A DNA stretch of 10,222 nt, taken from NCBI GenBank assembly GCA_018398765.1, contig JAHBMJ010003536.1, positions 1 to 10,222 of the forward strand. The letters run 5' to 3'. Below are positions 5,798-10,222 of the stretch, piece by piece. The notes beneath the pieces were generated by a model. That model had not been told where the DNA came from and ran no database searches. It saw only the letters and a list, made by a program, of their open reading frames with translations. Every line of letters starts with the position of its first letter. The first letter of the stretch is position 1. The position numbers were made by a program, and so were the translations under genes. This DNA is from Chromera velia. Lineage: Eukaryota; Sar; Chromeraceae.

Positions 5798-7652
5798 TTG
5801 CCTGCAGCCTGGCAGTCTCCCATCCCGAGAGAAAAGAAGTCGGTAAATGACTACAGGGCAGCTTTTGTGAGAGTACTCTTTGAAGATGCGAAAGATCCGT
5901 TGGACGGCAAACCAAAGGGAAAATGTAAGGGCCCTGGCTGCGGAGTTCTTGTTCTGTTCCCGCGCAGCTGCATGGAACTGGAAATTTTCATACCCACTTC
6001 AAGACGTGTAACCCTTACAAGAACGACGAAGCATGGCGCAAGAAAGTCGAGAGTCAGAAGAAGAGACCAGATGCTTCTGCCGATGAACCAAACCAGCGAT
6101 TGCTCGCGGGGTGGAGTCTGAAGCCAAGACCGTTTACAAATCAGGAGAAGAGAGAGTTGAGACTGCTTATGGCAGAGGTCGTGGTGAGAGGGCGTCTTCC
6201 CGAATCATTTGTAGAGCTCCAAATCTTCCGTCTTCTAATGTCAAAGGCGGCTCGAACCGTATTTCCCCACGTCACACGCCAGACACTCATCAACAAGCTC
6301 ATCCCGACAATTCATGAAGAGTTCTGGTCAGTCTGTTTATCTGTCATTCATGTTTTTTCCCACGCGACTTCACTGGGTGATCCATTTCCATCCTTGTGCG
6401 TTCTTTCTCTTTTTGCAGGGCGTCTGATGATCTCTTAGGCGCACTGGAGAACGAACTCGTCTTCTGGCTTATCGCGATGGACGTTTGGATAACAAGAAAT
6501 ATGAAGAGTACCCACCTGGGGATCCACGGACAGTGTTTAACCCCAGACTGGAGGTTTATTTGCTGCTATTTTGGAACACCGCAGTATCCAGCAGTATCCG
6601 GGTCGACACACGTCGGAAGAAATGCGAGTTTTCTTGAAGGACATCCTTGCCAAGCGGGGGGTCGATCTCAAACAGAGGGTGAAAGTCGCAATGGTGGATC
6701 AGGGCGGTGACATGGCCGCAGCGTGCAGAGATGGGGGCATAGAGAATCCGATCTGCAAAGCACATCAGCTCAACTCGACTACCGGCAAGGTCAGCAGCAT
6801 ACATTTTTATGGCGAGCAGAATTCATATTGCGTAAATTTGGCAGTACAATAACGTACAACTGGGGACGCAAGGTGTATGATTCTCTCCAACCAGTTTGAG
6901 AGCTATTTACATTGATCATTAAGTTCAAACATCTACATTGTATAAATACTTTGCAGGTTATCAAGCACGAAAGTGTGGACCCGATTGTGAAGACCGGAAG
7001 GGTCACGGTGAAAGGGCACAGAAAGAGTCCGATGCTTAAGAAGGTACTGGGGTGTGTGTCGAAGGCGGCAGGCGAGTTAGTCGCAAGTGTGGTTCCGATG
7101 ACCTACACTGGATAGACCTCATACTCGACGACTCTCAAGTTCCTCAACGAGATGAGATTGTCTCTTATAGCAGCATGGGCGTAGGTCTTTATGCAGAACA
7201 GATAGACTTCTCTGTCAGATCCCCAGCTGCGACAACTTGTCAATGAATCGCTCCTTCCTCACGATGAAGACACGTTTGACAAGATGGTTTGGATCATACA
7301 GGTCTGTTGCTACATCGTTCTTTATCTTGTTTTATTCCTTTTCTGGCGTCAGCATCGCTTCCCATCTTTAGATTTGACGTCTCTTTTTTCTATTTGTCTT
7401 CCTCTTTTATTATTTTTTTAAATTAAAATTCGGATCCCCTCTAACCTACCTCTTCTCTTATTTTACGTGCAGGTCCTTGACCCGCCTTGACCCCATGAAG
7501 AAAAAGATTCTTTGGTGTCGTCGACTCGCTGTTGTTGCGTGTTGTTGTTTCCTTTTCGTAGACTAAGTCACAATGGCGACCGAAACACCCGCCAACAGCC
7601 TCAACAAGCGTCCTTCAGAAGGGCTGGCCAAGACGGCGTGGGATTCGGCTCT
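5798..7652 (+). pseudogene. hAT-family transposase with BED zinc finger, decayed
   Basis: Cut-and-paste transposase acting on DNA in the nucleus. A BED-type finger is visible: Cys codons at 5924 and 5939, then GTGNFHTHFKTC with His at 5995 and Cys at 6007; a change of frame lies between the halves (5945-5967). Next comes a hAT-like stretch with LPESFVELQIFRLLM and RQTLINKLIP. Intron 6327-6418 (92 nt, GT-AG) joins in frame to FWLIAMDVWITRN, holding the probable first catalytic Asp. A 10-bp duplication at 6581-6600 shifts the frame; beyond it are GRHTSEEM, the second acidic motif VAMVDQGGDMAAA and ICKAHQLN. Intron 6790-6956 leads to VIKHESVDPIVKTGR. In-frame TAG at 7113, 7182 and 7203 and TGA at 7488 interrupt the rest. 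Introns 7302-7472 and 7515-7561 lead to TKSQWRPKHPPTAS, resembling the C-terminal dimerisation region. A CTAG scar at 7642-7663 supplies the final TAG. I found no TIRs for it. The family is fairly sure, and the copy looks inactive. Confidence 0.78.
6581..6600. repeat. 10-bp tandem duplication that breaks the transposase frame
   Basis: GCAGTATCC at 6581-6589 recurs at 6591-6599, with A between and G after. Treating one 10-bp unit as extra puts FGTPQYP directly in frame with GRHTSEEM, the expected hAT order. It has no CTAG centre, so it is either replication slippage or a footprint of a different element. Confidence 0.8.
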
Positions 7653-7663
7653 AGGATTCGGCT
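7642..7663. repeat. CTAG-centred direct duplication, 9/9 (arm GATTCGGCT)
   Basis: GATTCGGCT at 7642-7650, CTAG at 7651-7654, GATTCGGCT at 7655-7663. The unit adds 13 bp, changes the reading frame and provides an in-frame TAG (7652-7654) to the C-terminal exon of the hAT copy. Both arms are identical, suggesting a recent event. Confidence 0.85.
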
Positions 7664-7786
7664 CACGTTGACTTCGTGCGGGCTTAAAGGCAGGTTCTCT
7701 CCCCTGATGGTCTCTCTGTCTTTTGTCTCCCGTGCAACACAATGATTAAACTCACTTCTATTCGGCCATTCGACCCCCGACATGAG

Positions 7787-7806
7787 TTCGGGGTCTAGTT
7801 CGGGGT
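7787..7806. repeat. CTAG-centred direct duplication, 8/8 (arm TTCGGGGT)
   Basis: TTCGGGGT at 7787-7794, CTAG at 7795-7798, TTCGGGGT at 7799-7806. It is GC-rich and lies just upstream of the PARP open frame, in clearly different composition from the 760-3310 tract. Confidence 0.85.
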
Positions 7807-7828
7807 GAGCCATTGTGGGTATCAGATT

Positions 7829-8692
7829 GCTCTGAGTGGCAAGCTTGTGATGGGACTGATCGGAATCAACGGCAACCCCAAGGGAAAGAAGCATCAGGAC
7901 AGACTTAAGATGCTGAAGGAGATCCCCGAGGTGTCTAGGCCTTTCCACCCTGGTATGAAGGTTGATCAGCTGATCCTGCGATCAAGCCTCGAGGGGTTCG
8001 AAGGAGAGAGCGCTCAAGCTCACATGTGCTCTTCTAACTTTGAGAATGTGAAGGCGTATTTTGCTAACGCCCCCCTCGACTCCCTCAAAATGGGAGGCAA
8101 GGGCGAGATATCCCCTCCACAATTGACAGTGGAGGAGGTCAGTCTCGTGTTTAAGCCCTCCCTTCTCCAGAAGTATGTAGCCTATAGGGCCGCTCAGTAC
8201 GTACATCAGAGGGGGGGGAACCAAGCAATACCCCTTGATATCCCCCATCTGCTTCCCCCACGAGACTCTGAAGAACGATAAGGTTGCCAAGTATTTTTCC
8301 TTCCCTCACCAGATTTTTGTATTCCATAACACTTTTTTCGAACAGGAAGTGATCAAGCAGAATCTGGTACCGGAGAAATTGAGGGAGTACGGCATATGCG
8401 GAAAAGGGGCCTACTTTGCCTTCGACATGACGAAGGCGGTGGGGTACGCGAGTATGCGATACGCGAGGAAGGTGAGGGACAGCAGCTTCAACCTTCTAAC
8501 GTTCGAGGAGGACGGTTCTCATTTTTGTGGTCTTCTGTGGGGAGACTCACGACACGGGGAAGGAGATGTCAGATCTCCGCAGCACACCCGCCGGTAAGGA
8601 CTCGGTGCATACCTAGGGTGCATGCCCTCGGCCAACGTGAGTTCATCGGTTCCCCCTTCCCCCTAGTTTGGGGAGTTGTGTATGTACAGTAA
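7829..8692 (+). pseudogene. PARP catalytic-domain protein in four successive frames
   Basis: ADP-ribosyltransferase of the PARP type, which transfers ADP-ribose from NAD+. The frame from 7829 (start unclear; an acceptor CAG lies at 7826-7828) has an unassigned N-terminal part, then LTVEEVSLVFKPSLLQKYVA, like the first strand region of PARP domains. At the G8 run (8211-8218) reading must move by one base. The next frame holds IFVFHNT (His 8325-8327, with Asn where HGT or HGS is usual) and GKGAYFAFD (Tyr 8412-8414). Around 8505-8512 (GAGGAGGAC) it must move by one again, giving TVLIFVVFCGETHDTGKEM and PAGKDSVH. A CTAG scar at 8604-8625 causes the third shift; without its 13 bp the sequence continues ALGQREFIGS, with Glu 8639-8641 in the place of the catalytic Glu, and ends at TAA 8690-8692. 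A 36-39-nt intron at 8472 is an alternative for the second shift. Assembly error at G8 is possible. Confidence 0.72.
8604..8625. repeat. CTAG-centred duplication inside the PARP gene, 8/9
   Basis: GGTGCATAC at 8604-8612, CTAG at 8613-8616, GGTGCATGC at 8617-8625. The unit brings an in-frame TAG (8614-8616) right after KDSVHT. Discounting 13 bp gives a continuous PARP-like reading through KDSVHALGQREF. This gives an independent, protein-based argument that these units are insertions. Confidence 0.85.
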
Positions 8693-9108
8693 AAACGTCT
8701 TCGCCTCCGTGGTATCAGAGATTCTATGACCTTCAGCCATGCCAACTATTGCAAGTGCAGATCGTATACTGAGCAGTCAGTCTGAGACGTGATCTCTTTG
8801 CCTGATCAAGTGTCAGTTATAGCACTTGGTATTCATTGACAACTCTCAAGTTCAGATTTATTCAGAGTATTCACTCAGTCTATTTGCTAGAGAGATGAAT
8901 AAAGTCATTTTTTTTTTGCGTTTTTGTGCAACTTTGTCCAACAATATTTCAATTCAATGCCTCCAATTTTTGTTCTTCTGCTTCTTATTCTGTGTCCTTA
9001 CTTGAGCTCTGCTCGATTCATCTCTGCCCACGTCTCCTTCTTTAATTATGTGTCCTTGCATGTGTGCGCGCTCCTGCCTGGTACCGCAGTGGTGCGTAGA
9101 TGCTCTGC
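8693..9108. other. Probable 3' flank of the PARP gene, no gene seen
   Basis: After the last PARP-like codons the sequence has no open frame with recognisable content. It becomes T-rich from about 8905. I looked for upstream exons of the epimerase here (conserved motifs before the C-terminal NLG motif) and found none. Confidence 0.55.
8898..8903 (+). promoter_or_regulatory. Candidate polyadenylation signal AATAAA
   Basis: A canonical AATAAA about 205 nt after the PARP stop, followed by a T-rich run. This is the usual animal-type signal; many protists do not rely on it, so it is only a candidate. Confidence 0.35.
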
Positions 9109-9144
9109 GTCTCTCTCTCTCTCTCTCCCCCCCCCCTCGGCTTT

Positions 9145-9233
<89 letters not shown>

Positions 9234-9269
9234 TGTGTGTATGTGTGTAACACTGTGTGTATGTAACAC

Positions 9270-9300
<31 letters not shown>

Positions 9301-9310
9301 GTATTCGTAT
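9109..9310. repeat. Compound microsatellite (TC)n-C10-(TC)n-(TA)n-(GT)n
   Basis: TC repeats at 9109-9127, a run of ten C (9127-9136), TC at 9142-9160, TA at about 9170-9196 and GT to 9310 with TAACACT interruptions. The TC-GT-TA composition mirrors, on the opposite strand, the block at 4332-4448. It ends only a few bases before an epimerase exon, so it probably lies in an intron. Confidence 0.93.
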
Positions 9311-9314
9311 GCAG

Positions 9315-9946
9315 GAGCCCGAAAGCTGCTGTCTAGTGCACAACCTGGGCATAGGAAGAGGGTATTCTGTGCTCGAACTGGTCACTGCGTTTAAAAAGGC
9401 GTCGGGGAAGAAAGTTCCGTACATAATTGTCAGAAGGTCGGGGAGGGCCGGGAGAGAGGGACTCTGAGTGCATGGCCGGGGGTGCGGTTTATGTTATACC
9501 GACTGCAATGAGGGAATGCAGTGCGGGTTAGATGACCTTCTTCCTTCGTAGCTGGATGTGGAGCTGATCGAACCGTCTGTATGCCGTCTGCTTATACGTG
9601 TTACTATATAATAGCTAATTCAGTGGGTGTGCGCTGTCTCTCTGCAACGTACTAGTTATGCTCTAATTAGTGTTTGAAGCGGTTTGAAGGTTTCATGTAT
9701 GGGCATTTATTTGCTTCTCATGTCTCTCCTAGTTGTGACGTACGGAAGTAACTGAGAAGTTTAGATATTTAAGAAATGCAAACGCGTGGAGACTGCATGT
9801 TTGGTGTAGCAAAACTTCCACAACTCTTCTGCATGACGTGCAGACGCCCCAGCGATCTGGTATCGGTAATTGCGGATCCCAAGAAGGCGAATGAAGAACT
9901 GAAAAAAAGGCCGCAAAGACGATTCAGTGAGTTAGTGCGTGAGTGA
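9315..9946 (+). CDS. galE: UDP-glucose 4-epimerase, two exons of the C-terminal part
   Basis: UDP-glucose/UDP-galactose 4-epimerase interconverts the two nucleotide sugars with NAD+ in the Leloir pathway, in the cytosol. Exon one (9315-9436) follows GTATGCAG and encodes [18 protein letters not shown] and [13 protein letters not shown], the well-known NLGTGxGYSVLE...ASGKxxPY region of the family. Intron 9437-9843 (407 nt, GT-AG) splits an Arg codon. Exon two starts at 9844 and reads [20 protein letters not shown], matching the conserved RRxGDVAxxYADPxxAxxEL that follows. The reading then either stops at TGA 9944-9946 or leaves at a donor GTGAGT starting at 9927. The usual GW in ELGW is missing (ELKKR), and the last 30 or so residues are not seen. 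All N-terminal exons, including the Rossmann fold and the Tyr-x-x-x-Lys motif, lie outside the window or beyond a long intron. No disabling mutation is visible in these exons. Confidence 0.85.
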
Positions 9947-10222
9947 GAGACTCGACTAGATGGAACAAGGCCCATTTTTCTTTCTTTGCTTCGTTTGACA
10001 ATGTTCATTCGTTCGTTCGTTTATTCGTTCTTCCGTTTCAGATGTCACTTTCAGAGAGAGAGAGAGAGAGAGAGAGAGAACAGAGAGAAGATCGGTCTCG
10101 GTCTTCAAAAGTTAGACTTTCTTTTCTTAAGAGATCGAATGACCTCCCTCCCTGTACACAAACAACAAGGGGGGGTGGGAGCTCCACACACATACACACA
10201 CATACACACACATACACACACA
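9947..10222. repeat. Microsatellites at the right edge: (TTCG)n, (GA)n, (CA)n
   Basis: A short TTCG tract at about 10006-10030, a GA run at 10054-10079 and an ACACACAT repeat from about 10186 to the end. A possible acceptor TTCCGTTTCAG ends at 10041 but what follows does not look like the epimerase C-terminus. The window stops inside the repeat. Confidence 0.9.

Noticed and set aside
7113-7205. Reassignment of TAG as a sense codon
   Set aside because: The epimerase exons and the main PARP segments avoid in-frame TAG, and the transposase also has a TGA and frameshifts, so decay is simpler.
7052-7246. 64-codon open frame in another reading over the transposase exon
   Set aside because: Shadow of the hAT frame: the alternative reading gives TSYSTTLKFLNEM and PQLRQLVNESLL, which fit the family better.
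7935-7938. CTAG in the PARP open frame (also 8663 and 9333 in coding sequence)
   Set aside because: No 8/9-bp duplication around them. They serve as internal examples that CTAG alone does not imply a scar; 632, 2316, 2865, 4777, 8887, 9652, 9729 and 9956 also lack one.
7601-7948. 115-codon open frame on the minus strand
   Set aside because: Runs opposite the transposase tail and the PARP upstream part, which have recognisable homology or continuity on the plus strand; no motif of its own.
8954-9424. 156-codon open frame on the minus strand
   Set aside because: Translation of the GT/TA/TC microsatellite; the same region has open frames in several other readings for the same reason.
1-10222. 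CRISPR array, rRNA, tRNA, telomere or bacterial-type operon
   Set aside because: No regularly spaced repeats with unique spacers, no conserved RNA gene segments, no telomeric repeat and no closely packed genes were seen.

Overview
The window looks like nuclear DNA of a unicellular eukaryote, probably an alga or other protist. It has dinucleotide microsatellites at both ends and in two internal clusters, genes split by canonical GT-AG introns, and no bacterial operon structure. A chromerid or other alveolate would fit, but the sequence does not settle this. Because both ends lie inside (CA)n-type repeats, the window may be a small contig that stopped at repeats.

Layout: 1-82 microsatellite; 83-760 no recognisable gene; 760-3310 an AT-rich tract full of CTAG sites, containing a 1.1-kb candidate transposon (1119-2236) with terminal inverted repeats and a broken, unidentified acidic ORF; 3310-3750 AT-rich non-coding; 3750-4530 microsatellite cluster with a duplicated anchor; 4530-5420 no recognisable gene; 5423-5780 a weak, interrupted open frame; 5798-7652 a decayed hAT-family transposase with BED zinc finger and GT-AG introns; 7829-8692 a poly(ADP-ribose) polymerase (PARP) catalytic domain spread over successive frames; 8693-9108 probable 3' flank; 9109-9314 compound microsatellite; 9315-9946 two exons from the C-terminal part of a UDP-glucose 4-epimerase; then microsatellites to the end.

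The most striking signal is a repeated micro-structure: an 8-bp (sometimes 9-bp) sequence, then CTAG, then the same 8 or 9 bp again. I count eight perfect examples (768, 891, 1070, 2007, 2671, 4659, 7642, 7787) and at least seven with one mismatch (949, 960, 1229, 1975, 2042, 4563, 8604), plus more degraded ones. The arm sequences are unrelated from site to site; only CTAG is constant. The candidate transposon at 1119-2236 starts with CTAG, ends with CTAG, and is flanked by a 7/8-matching 8-bp direct repeat, exactly what would be needed to leave such scars by excision and rejoining of CTAG ends. Two of the 9-bp scars lie in the broken genes: one shifts the frame of the PARP domain just before its catalytic glutamate, the other interrupts the end of the hAT transposase.

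The recognisable genes do not form a pathway. hAT transposase and PARP look like pseudogenes as assembled; the epimerase exons look intact but partial.
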